Shown: positions 25,520-32,857 of the stretch, one piece after another | Layout: each line of letters starts with the position of its first letter | Position numbering within the stretch: position 1 is the first letter of the stretch | DNA from: an uncultured Lachnospiraceae bacterium | GTDB taxonomy: Bacteria; Bacillota; Clostridia; Lachnospirales; Lachnospiraceae | NCBI GenBank assembly: GCA_947086895.1 | Contig: CAMUAR010000003.1 | Location: 54,966-118,965 of the forward strand | Direction of reading: 5' to 3' | Length of the DNA stretch: 64,000 bases | Notes under the pieces: model-generated | The model's input: the letters and a program-made list of their open reading frames with translations, nothing else | Told to the model about the DNA's origin: nothing | Database searches by the model: none | Made by a program: the position numbers and the translations under genes

Positions 25520-26986
25520 ATGTATAATGAAATTGATTTGGACAAGATCGACTTAAATTTAGAACCGCCGATGGAAGAACCAGCCAGACAATATTATTTT
25601 ATGGCGAAATGCCGGGAGTGGGTTCGCGGGTTTGAACAAAAAAACGGACGCCGCCCGCTCGCCTGCACGCAAACTTTTGGCTGTCAAATGAATGCGAAGG
25701 ATTCGGAAAAACTTGCAGGAATTTTGCAGGCAATCGGTTATTGTGAAACAGAAAGTGAGGACACGGATCTTGTGTTGTATAACACTTGTACTGTGCGGGA
25801 AAACGCAAACACGCGGGTGTATGGAAGAATCGGGTATCTCGGTCGGCTGAAACGGCAGAAAAACGGCAATATGAAAGTTATTTTGTGCGGCTGTATGATG
25901 CAGGAAGCGCATGTTGTGGAAAAGATTAAAAAAAGTTATCCATTTGTCGATCTGATTTTTGGAACACATAATATTTATAAACTTGCAGAACTTTTAGAGA
26001 AAAGTTTTTCTTCAAAAAAAATGATTGTAGATGTTGTGGATAAAGCAGAAACCATTGTGGAAGAGCTGCCGAGCGAAAGAAAATATAATTTTAAAGCAGG
26101 AGTTAATATTATGTATGGCTGCAACAACTTTTGCAGTTATTGTATTGTCCCTTATGTAAGAGGACGGGAGCGCAGCCGGAAGCCGGAAGATATTGTTGCA
26201 GAAATAAAAAAGCTTGCTGCAAGTGGCATCACTGAAATTATGCTGCTTGGTCAGAATGTGAATTCTTACGGAAAGACACTGGAAAATCCAGTTCATTTTG
26301 CAGAGCTGTTAAGACAGGCAGAACAAGTGGAAGGAATCCAGCGCATTCGGTTTATGACGCCGCATCCAAAAGATTTATCCGATGAATTGATTCAGGTAAT
26401 GGCAGAGTCAAAAAAGATATGCCATCATATCCATCTGCCGCTGCAGTCAGGAAGCTCGCGGCTGTTAAAAGAAATGAACCGGCATTACACAAAAGAAAAC
26501 TATATTGCACTTGCGGAAAAAATCAAGAAAGCGATGCCTGAAGCGGCGCTGACAACGGATATTATTGTCGGATTTCCCGGAGAAACCGAGGAGGATTTTT
26601 TAGAGACGCTTGATGTTGTGCGCCGCGTACATTTTAGCAGCGCATATACATTTCTATATAGCCCGCGCAGTGGAACGCCTGCCGCAGCAATGCCGAATCA
26701 GGTGCCGGAGGATATCGCCAAAGAGCGATTTGACCGGCTTGTTGCCGCGGTGCAGGAAGTTTCAGCAGAATTTGCAAAACAGGCAGTAGGCAGAATAGAA
26801 GAAGTGCTGGTGGAGGAAGAAAAGTCTGACGGGTTTATGACAGGAAGGCTGAAAAACAATCTGCTTGTCCATTTTCCTAAAGTAAAATCGACGCTTGGAA
26901 GTTATTGTACCGTAAAACTTTCCGAGTCCAAGGGATTTTATTACCTTGGTGAAGAAGTGAAGGATGTCAATAAAAATAGTGTTTAA
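25520..26986 (+). CDS. miaB: tRNA-2-methylthio-N6-dimethylallyladenosine synthase MiaB
   Basis: Radical-SAM methylthiotransferase that thiomethylates i6A37 in tRNAs reading UNN codons. The order is the UPF0004 N-terminal domain with cluster cysteines (TQTFGCQMNAKDSE, NTCTVRENA, CGCMMQE), the radical-SAM motif MYGCNNFCSYCIVPYVRGRERSR (CxxxCxxC), then a TRAM domain near the end. The protein is 488 aa; an N-terminal extension of about 45 residues precedes the first domain, as in other Clostridia. GAAAGGAAAAAAG precedes ATG 25520. Confidence 0.96.
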   Translation: MYNEIDLDKIDLNLEPPMEEPARQYYFMAKCREWVRGFEQKNGRRPLACTQTFGCQMNAKDSEKLAGILQAIGYCETESEDTDLVLYNTCTVRENANTRVYGRIGYLGRLKRQKNGNMKVILCGCMMQEAHVVEKIKKSYPFVDLIFGTHNIYKLAELLEKSFSSKKMIVDVVDKAETIVEELPSERKYNFKAGVNIMYGCNNFCSYCIVPYVRGRERSRKPEDIVAEIKKLAASGITEIMLLGQNVNSYGKTLENPVHFAELLRQAEQVEGIQRIRFMTPHPKDLSDELIQVMAESKKICHHIHLPLQSGSSRLLKEMNRHYTKENYIALAEKIKKAMPEAALTTDIIVGFPGETEEDFLETLDVVRRVHFSSAYTFLYSPRSGTPAAAMPNQVPEDIAKERFDRLVAAVQEVSAEFAKQAVGRIEEVLVEEEKSDGFMTGRLKNNLLVHFPKVKSTLGSYCTVKLSESKGFYYLGEEVKDVNKNSV

Positions 26987-27023
26987 AATGGGAATGAATT
27001 TTAATGAAATTTTTGCATTGCTA

Positions 27024-27052
27024 TTGACATGTCCAGAGAAACAGTATAAAAT
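27024..27052 (+). promoter_or_regulatory. rny: Sigma-A promoter of rny
   Basis: Perfect TTGACA (27024-27029), 17-base spacer, TAAAAT (27047-27052), in the 148-base gap between miaB and rny. Confidence 0.8.
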
Positions 27053-27134
27053 TTATATGTTGTATGTTGGTGTTTTATAGTTGGGGAAGAAGATTCACCT
27101 ACATAGAATGAAAACAAAATAAGGAGGAATTCCT

Positions 27135-28691
27135 GTGGACGATGTAGTGAAAATCGTAATCGCGGTTGTAGTCACTGCACTCGTGGTCGGGTTTGTCGTT
27201 TTTAAGGCTGCAATCGCCTATCAAACAAAGCTTGTTGAAGCTAAGATTGGCAATGCGGATGAACGGGCGAGGGAGATTATCGACGAGGCGTTAAAGACGG
27301 CGGAGGCAAAGAAAAAGGAAGCCCTTCTTGAAGCGAAGGAAGAGTCGATTCGGACGAAGAATGAGCTTGAGAAGGAAGCCAAAGACCGCAGAGCAGAAGT
27401 ACAGCGTTACGAGAAGCGAGTCCTCTCCAAAGAGGAGGCTGTGGACCGCAAACTGGAGTCACTGGAACGAAAGGAATCAAAACTGGTTGCGCGTGAGCAG
27501 GAGATGGAAAAACTTCGCCGTGAGGTGGAAGATTCTTATTCCAAGCAAGTTGCAGAACTGGAGAAGATTTCTGGATTGACCTCCGAACAAGCTAAGGAAT
27601 ATCTTATTAAAACTGTTGAAGATGAAGTGAAACATGAAACTGCGGTTCTTGTAAAAGAGATGGAGGCCAGGGCGAAAGAGGAGGTCGATAAAAGAGCGAG
27701 AGACCTTGTTGTCACAGCCATTCAGAAATGTGCTGCAGATCATGTTGCTGAGTCCACAATTTCCGTTGTCCAGCTGCCGAATGATGAAATGAAGGGAAGG
27801 ATTATCGGACGTGAGGGCAGAAATATCCGCACGATTGAGACGCTGACTGGAGTGGATCTTATTATTGATGACACACCAGAGGCGGTGATTCTCTCAAGTT
27901 TTGATCCAATTCGCCGTGAGGTGGCAAGGATTGCACTTGAAAAATTGATTCTGGATGGTCGTATTCATCCGGCAAGAATTGAGGAGATGGTGGAGAAGGC
28001 GCAAAAAGAAGTCGATATTATGATCCGTGAGGAGGGAGAGTCTGCGACGTTAGAAGTCGGAGTACATGGCATTCATCCAGAACTTATAAGGCTTCTTGGC
28101 AAGATGAAGTTTCGGACAAGCTATGGGCAGAATGCATTAAAACATTCTATCGAGGTAGCGATCCTTTCCGGTTTGCTTGCAGGGGAGATTGGTGTGGATG
28201 TTCGGACTGCAAAGCGTGCCGGACTTTTACATGATATCGGGAAGTCGGTTGACCATGAGATAGAGGGTACCCATGTACAGATCGGTGTGGATTTGTGCCG
28301 CAAGTACAAGGAATCCCCAGTTGTTATCAACGCGGTAGAAGCTCACCATGGCGACGTTGAGTTCCAGTCCTTGATTGCATGCATTGTGCAGGCAGCAGAT
28401 ACAATATCCGCTGCAAGACCAGGTGCAAGAAGGGAGACGTTAGAAACATATACCAACAGGTTAAATCAGTTAGAAGATATTGCGAACGGCTTCAAGGGTG
28501 TTGATAAGTCCTTTGCAATTTCCGCAGGCCGCGAGATCCGTGTTATGGTGGTGCCAGAACAGATCAGCGATGATGATATGGTACTGCTTGCGAGGGATTT
28601 ATCAAAGAAGATCGAGGATGAGCTAGAATATCCAGGTCAGATTAAGGTCAATGTAATTCGTGAGTCCAGAGTGACAGATTACGCAAAATAA
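27135..28691 (+). CDS. rny: Ribonuclease Y
   Basis: Membrane-anchored endoribonuclease that starts mRNA decay in Firmicutes. A single N-terminal membrane segment ([20 protein letters not shown]) is followed by a long charged coiled coil (about residues 35-190). A KH domain with [19 protein letters not shown] and an HD domain with [12 protein letters not shown] and VEAHHGDVE complete it. Length of 518 aa is normal. The start is GTG 27135, with AGGAGG seven bases upstream. It has its own promoter and terminator. Confidence 0.97.
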   Translation: MDDVVKIVIAVVVTALVVGFVVFKAAIAYQTKLVEAKIGNADERAREIIDEALKTAEAKKKEALLEAKEESIRTKNELEKEAKDRRAEVQRYEKRVLSKEEAVDRKLESLERKESKLVAREQEMEKLRREVEDSYSKQVAELEKISGLTSEQAKEYLIKTVEDEVKHETAVLVKEMEARAKEEVDKRARDLVVTAIQKCAADHVAESTISVVQLPNDEMKGRIIGREGRNIRTIETLTGVDLIIDDTPEAVILSSFDPIRREVARIALEKLILDGRIHPARIEEMVEKAQKEVDIMIREEGESATLEVGVHGIHPELIRLLGKMKFRTSYGQNALKHSIEVAILSGLLAGEIGVDVRTAKRAGLLHDIGKSVDHEIEGTHVQIGVDLCRKYKESPVVINAVEAHHGDVEFQSLIACIVQAADTISAARPGARRETLETYTNRLNQLEDIANGFKGVDKSFAISAGREIRVMVVPEQISDDDMVLLARDLSKKIEDELEYPGQIKVNVIRESRVTDYAK

Positions 28692-28718
28692 AAAACGGGG
28701 GCTAACCCCCGTTTTTTT
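28691..28718 (+). terminator. Rho-independent terminator of rny
   Basis: AAAACGGGGG-CTAA-CCCCCGTTTT followed by T; it begins at the last base of the rny stop codon. Confidence 0.93.
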
Positions 28719-28851
28719 ATGCACACGGACATTTAAAAGAAAAATGTCAGAGGAAGCGGAAACTGCACCAACAAGAAAAATTTATGTTTGATGATATATA
28801 GATAAAAAATTTACTTCCTGAATTGTCTAAATTTTCAATGGTGTATTAAGG

Positions 28852-28880
28852 TTGTGAAAGGAAGGTTTTTGTGTTATACT
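28852..28880 (+). promoter_or_regulatory. proC: Sigma-A-like promoter upstream of proC
   Basis: TTGTGA (28852-28857), 17 bases, TATACT (28875-28880). The rest of the roughly 290 bases between the rny terminator and proC shows no gene. Confidence 0.65.
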
Positions 28881-29006
28881 AGTTGAGGGAATCAGGAAAT
28901 ATTTCTCAGAAAAGCATAGTTTTTAGACGGATGTTTTTTGTTTGTAACGGAGAAAGATTTCAGAAAAAATGCTGCACAAATCGATGGCAGCAGAATGCGA
29001 GGCAGT

Positions 29007-29819
29007 ATGAAAATTGGGTTTATCGGAACGGGATGTATGGGGTTTCCGCTGTTAAAAGGCGCAGTGGAGGCTTACGGGAAAGAAAACGTAACTTTTTTAT
29101 CAAAACATCGGGAACACGAGGCGGCAGTTTCTGAGCAATTAGGCGTTCCTTATGCACAGCGTCTGCTCGATATGGTAATACAGTCGGATATTATTGTTTT
29201 GGCAGTGAAGCCGCAGTATGCGCATGAGGTTTATCCCGATGTAAAACTTGCAATGTCCAAAGAAAAAATTTTGATTTCTGTAATGGCAGGGGTTGATATT
29301 ACAGAACTGGAAAAGGAAACAGGAGCATTAAAGATTGTGCGCGCGATGCCAAACACTCCTGCAATGCTGAAAGAAGGAATGACGTGCATCAGCTATTCTG
29401 ACCGTGTGAGTGAGGTGGAAAGGGAAGTGGTTCGCACGCTGTTTCTAAGTGTTGGAAAGGTGGAAGAAATCCCGGAAAAGCTTATGAATGCGGCGATATG
29501 TGCAAACGGAAGTTCTCCGGCGTTTGCCTATCTGTTTATGGAAGCCCTTTCCGATGCAGTTGTACAGTATGGAATACCGCGCGATATGGCGTACCGGCTT
29601 GTCGGTCAGACAATGCTTGGCTCCGCAAAAATGTTGTTGGAATCAGGAAAGCACCCCGGAGAATTAAAGGATGCGGTATGTTCGCCTGGCGGCACGACGA
29701 TCGCCGGAATTGCGGCACTTGAAGAATACGGGCTGCGCGGTGCGGTGATCAGAGGGGCAGCTGCATGTTATGAAAGAGCATGCAGTATGTCAAACGATAA
29801 AGATTTAACCAAAAAGTAA
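29007..29819 (+). CDS. proC: Pyrroline-5-carboxylate reductase
   Basis: Last step of proline synthesis, reducing P5C to proline. The N-terminal nucleotide-binding motif is MKIGFIGTGCMGFPLLKG, the middle has VRAMPNTPAMLKEGMT, and the C-terminal signature is CSPGGTTIAGIAALEEYGLR. Length of 270 aa is normal. ATG 29007 follows GCGAGGCAGT; the in-frame ATG at 28995 (MRGS) lies just upstream, in the same arrangement as rseP. With proB and proA earlier in the window, the full pathway from glutamate is encoded within about 8 kb, but in separate units. Confidence 0.95.
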   Translation: MKIGFIGTGCMGFPLLKGAVEAYGKENVTFLSKHREHEAAVSEQLGVPYAQRLLDMVIQSDIIVLAVKPQYAHEVYPDVKLAMSKEKILISVMAGVDITELEKETGALKIVRAMPNTPAMLKEGMTCISYSDRVSEVEREVVRTLFLSVGKVEEIPEKLMNAAICANGSSPAFAYLFMEALSDAVVQYGIPRDMAYRLVGQTMLGSAKMLLESGKHPGELKDAVCSPGGTTIAGIAALEEYGLRGAVIRGAAACYERACSMSNDKDLTKK

Positions 29820-29893
29820 TCGCAGTGTATTTTTATTGGGTGCAAGAAGTTTTGCCGCCAGATTAAGTGAAAAGGCATAAGGGAGAGAAAACG

Positions 29894-30427
29894 ATGGACA
29901 GTTATAAAAGAATTGGAAGAAAGTTAGAGTTTGAGGGGAAGATTGTTAAATTTTACAGCGATACAATGCAGCTTCCAGATGGTTCAACAACAACATGGGA
30001 TTTTATTGAACATAAAGGAGCGGCGGCGATTGTTCCAGTCAATGAACATGGGGATATTATTATGGTGCGCCAGTATAGAAACGCTCCTGGACGTTATACG
30101 TTAGAGATTCCGGCAGGCGGGTTGAATGCAGGCGAGGATAAGTTGACGGCGGCAGTGCGCGAACTGGAGGAAGAAACGGGATATAAAAGCGGCAAAGTCG
30201 AACATTTGCTTGATTTATACACGACAGTTGCATTCTGTAACGAGCTGATTGGCATTTATTATACGGAGGAATTAACACCGGCAAAACAGCATCTTGATCC
30301 AGATGAATTTTTAAATGTGGAAGTTCATCCGCTTTCCGAATTGATCGATATGATTCTTTCCGGGAAAATACAGGATGCGAAAACCATTGCGGCGCTGCTT
30401 GCTTATAAAACAAAGAAAGGGCTGTAA
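29894..30427 (+). CDS. nudF: NUDIX hydrolase, ADP-ribose pyrophosphatase type
   Basis: It hydrolyses ADP-ribose or a related nucleoside diphosphate sugar to AMP and a sugar phosphate. The NUDIX box is complete: GGLNAGEDKLTAAVRELEEE with TGY following (G-x5-E-x7-REUxEExGU). KGAAAIVPVNEHGDIIMVRQ and RYTLEIPAG upstream are typical of NudF. Length is 177 aa. ATG 29894 has GGGAGAG upstream; the earlier in-frame ATG 29867 lacks a site. nudF followed by spoIIM and xerD is a conserved order in Bacillus as well, which supports all three calls. Confidence 0.92.
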   Translation: MDSYKRIGRKLEFEGKIVKFYSDTMQLPDGSTTTWDFIEHKGAAAIVPVNEHGDIIMVRQYRNAPGRYTLEIPAGGLNAGEDKLTAAVRELEEETGYKSGKVEHLLDLYTTVAFCNELIGIYYTEELTPAKQHLDPDEFLNVEVHPLSELIDMILSGKIQDAKTIAALLAYKTKKGL

Positions 30428-30510
30428 AAGCAGTGTCATAGAAGTCGTCCCTTTTTCATACAATGTTCCAAACGCAGGCATGAAATTTGGCTGCAAAAGG
30501 GAGGGACATT

Positions 30511-31116
30511 ATGGAAAAGCAACAGGTGGTGTGGAAAGAAAAAGAACTGGCTTTCGGTGTTGCAGTTCTTTTTCTTTTCGGTGTTTTGGCTGGTTTTTTG
30601 TTGTTAAAGGTAATGTCAATGCTCGTCAAAGGGATGGAGCTGGCGGTAGACGAGGATTATTTGCAGCAATTGTTGGCGCAGAAGCCCGATTTTGACCTCT
30701 ACCTCTATACAACATGGAAAAAGCTGAAAGGAATTCTTTTATTTTTAATGCTTGCAATGACCTGGTTAAATCTGCCGTACATGGGATGGCTTACATTTAA
30801 GCAAGGATTTCTATTAGGGTATTTCCTGACAAGTATTTTGCCAAAATATCATGCCAAGGGAATTTTGCTGGTGTGCAGTTACTATTTTCCGCAAGTTTTA
30901 TTTCGAATTCCGCTCTGGATCTGCTGTTTTTTAATTGCATTTAAGAGCTATCGACGCCAGAAACTTGGCTCGGATGCAAGCTGGCGTAAGTTTGGAATGC
31001 TGCATCTGGATGGAAAGCAAGCTGTGTTAATTATGGTTCTTTGCTTTGCGGAGAGCGCGGCAGAATCATGGATAGGAACAAATTTGCTTCAGAGAGCAAT
31101 CCAAATGATTTTATAA
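30511..31116 (+). CDS. spoIIM: Stage II sporulation protein M-like membrane protein
   Basis: A 201-aa polytopic membrane protein with about five hydrophobic segments. Its size and position (after nudF, before a xerD-like gene) match SpoIIM of B. subtilis, the scaffold of the DMP complex (SpoIID-M-P) that thins septal peptidoglycan during engulfment. Sequence motifs are too diffuse to prove this by eye, so the call rests on gene order, length and topology (FKQGFLLGYFLTSILPKYHAKG loop in the middle). GGGAGGGAC precedes ATG 30511. Confidence 0.72.
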   Translation: MEKQQVVWKEKELAFGVAVLFLFGVLAGFLLLKVMSMLVKGMELAVDEDYLQQLLAQKPDFDLYLYTTWKKLKGILLFLMLAMTWLNLPYMGWLTFKQGFLLGYFLTSILPKYHAKGILLVCSYYFPQVLFRIPLWICCFLIAFKSYRRQKLGSDASWRKFGMLHLDGKQAVLIMVLCFAESAAESWIGTNLLQRAIQMIL

Positions 31117-31161
31117 AATATAATCTTAACGTTAAAAAAATTCAGATTGCAAAACAAATAA

Positions 31162-31190
31162 TTGCTATAATGCTTATTTTTTGCTATAAT
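31162..31190 (+). promoter_or_regulatory. Promoter upstream of the truncated recombinase
   Basis: TTGCTA (31162-31167), 17 bases, extended TGC-TATAAT (31185-31190). A second TATAA-like box just upstream is part of the -35 region. Confidence 0.65.
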
Positions 31191-31281
31191 TTATTTTAGT
31201 TTTTATTGGACTGTTTGGCTGTTTCGCAAAATATCGGAAAAGTTAAAAATTTGTTTGTATAAATACATAGCAGGGCATAGT

Positions 31282-32007
31282 ATGAGAGATTATATTGAGG
31301 AATATTTGGAATATTTAAAGGAAAAAAAACGACGCACGCCAAATACACTTGCCGCGTACCAGCAGGACTTATTTCGATTTGCGGATTTTTTGAAAAAGCA
31401 GGGGATAGACAGGCTGGAAAGGATCACGGCAACAAGCTGTAATTCTTTTTTGCTTTCCCTTGAAACAGAAGGAAAAAGCCCGGCGAGCGTTCAGAGAAAA
31501 CTTGTCTGCATCCGAGGATTTTTTGATTATCTGATTCGAAAAGGATATATAAAAGAAGATCCGGCAGAATTTGTACCGTCCATACATTTGGTGCAAAAAG
31601 AAGCGGAAGCTCTGACAAAAGAAGAACAAAAAAAACTGCTTTCCATGCCGAACCGTTCAACCTTAAAAGGAAAGCGGGATTATGCCATATTGATGCTGCT
31701 TGCTGTGGAGGGCTTGCGGCCATCCGAATTGGTGGCATTGAAAATTTCAGAACTTTCTTTAAAACATCGGCACTTGGTAGCCCATGAGGAAAACAGAGAG
31801 CGCAATATTCGCATTGCTGAGGAAACAGCACAAGCAATACAAGCTTATCTTACAGAACGCAATAAAGATATCGATATTGTATTTTTGTCGCGTGCAGGAG
31901 AAGCGATCAGCCGTCAGTCCGTGTGGAAAATTGTGAGAATGTACGGGGAAAAGGCGGGATTAAAAAATATGAATCCACAGCAAATTCGAATAAAAGTAAA
32001 TGGATAA
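31282..32007 (+). pseudogene. xerD: XerD-like tyrosine recombinase lacking the catalytic C-terminus
   Basis: The N-terminal SAM-like core-binding domain is well preserved (IEEYLEYLKEKKRRTPNTL, AAYQQDLFRFADFLKKQGI), and the first catalytic Arg is in VEGLRPSELVALK (about R146). At the place of the H-x-x-R box the protein reads NPQQIRIKVNG and stops: the His is Gln233, Arg236 remains, and the second His/Trp and the nucleophilic Tyr are absent. Full XerD is about 295 aa; this is 241. No continuation was found in the next frames. It sits after nudF-spoIIM, where xerD is expected. It is decayed, or kept as a non-catalytic DNA-binding protein. ATG 31282 is chosen by family alignment; TTG 31255 is an alternative. 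Confidence 0.75.
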
Positions 32008-32113
32008 AAGATTTTAAAAAGAATATAACAAATCTGCGTATTTAGAAAGTTTTTTGTGATTTCATTTTATAAAAATTTTGCATTGACTTTCAAACGGACT
32101 GCTGACAATAAGG

Positions 32114-32154
32114 CAGCACTACAACTCTGGAAAAGAGTATAGTGCTGTTTTTTT
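32114..32154 (+). terminator. Rho-independent terminator after the truncated recombinase
   Basis: CAGCACTA (32114-32121) pairs with TAGTGCTG (32140-32147), with an inner ACTC/GAGT, and is followed by TTTTTTT. Confidence 0.85.
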
Positions 32155-32312
32155 ATGTACAGATCCGTGTAGGGAAAGTATACTGACCTAGAACAGATCA
32201 TAAGACCGTAAAATAATAGAAAAAAGTTTTTAATAAACTTAATTTGATAGATTATTTATATAATATTATTTAATAAAATATATTAAAAAATAAAGATAAA
32301 AAACAAAACATA

Positions 32313-32339
32313 TAATGAAGTATGTACCTTCATTACATA
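32313..32339 (+). repeat. 27-bp inverted repeat, left copy
   Basis: Reads TAATGAAG-TATGTAC-CTTCATTA plus CATA. It is the exact reverse complement of 32807-32833. The first 23 bases are themselves a palindrome with 8-bp arms around a 7-base centre, like an operator for a dimeric repressor. Confidence 0.85.
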
Positions 32340-32620
32340 TTTAAAAATTTACTAAAAATGCCTTAAAAACCGAGAATTTGTTTCAAATTGCATCATGATT
32401 GTACCACCACATTACAATCTTGTCAATGGATTTAAGAAATTTTACAAATGTTTATCTTAAAAAAATAGAAGCAAAAAAATTTTGTTTTTTCTTTTATAAA
32501 TTATAAATTTACTAAAAATAAATATAAATTTGATGTATAAAATAACAAAAATTCTTGAAAATAGAAGGTTTTTATCATATGGGTAAATATTTTAGAGAGA
32601 TTTTTTAATATTCTTTTTTT

Positions 32621-32644
32621 ATTCGCCGTCAGATTCGCCGTCAA
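32621..32644 (+). repeat. Tandem 12-bp repeats, first pair
   Basis: Two head-to-tail units, ATTCGCCGTCAG and ATTCGCCGTCAA. The GC-rich core stands out in AT-rich surroundings. Confidence 0.8.
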
Positions 32645-32743
32645 ATTGATTGCAGGTTTTATTATTATCCAAGCAATATACTCGGCGATTTTTATTTTTT
32701 TGATAAATATAGTTCATCTTTTTTGTTTTAAATTATTCTATGA

Positions 32744-32767
32744 ATTCGCCGTCAAATTCGCCGTCAG
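32744..32767 (+). repeat. Tandem 12-bp repeats, second pair
   Basis: Units ATTCGCCGTCAA and ATTCGCCGTCAG, the same 12-mer as at 32621-32644 with the A/G order swapped, 99 bases further on. Iteron-like spacing. Confidence 0.8.
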
Positions 32768-32806
32768 AAATATAAAAAAGCTTGTATTATAAGGCTTTTA
32801 TAGCAG

Positions 32807-32833
32807 TATGTAATGAAGGTACATACTTCATTA
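32807..32833 (+). repeat. 27-bp inverted repeat, right copy
   Basis: TATG plus TAATGAAG-GTACATA-CTTCATTA, the exact reverse complement of 32313-32339. Local arms extend to 10 bp (TGTAATGAAG/CTTCATTACA). It ends 24 bases before the helicase start codon, so it is well placed as an operator or 5'-leader hairpin. Confidence 0.85.
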
Positions 32834-32857
32834 CAGGTTTAAATGGAGGAAAACGGC

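Larger units (their letters stand above)
32155..32857 (+). other. AT-rich intergenic region before the helicase gene
   Basis: About 700 bases with no credible gene in either strand. It contains an inverted pair of 27-bp repeats (listed separately), two pairs of 12-bp direct repeats, and otherwise near-random AT-rich sequence. The last 25 bases hold the helicase ribosome binding site (GGAGG at 32846). Confidence 0.7.

Noticed and set aside
32008..32113. Frameshifted remainder of xerD
   Set aside because: None of the three forward frames after the stop shows the LRHxFA or Tyr-containing motifs.
32621..32767. CRISPR array
   Set aside because: Only four 12-bp units in two touching pairs, with no regular spacers and no cas genes nearby.
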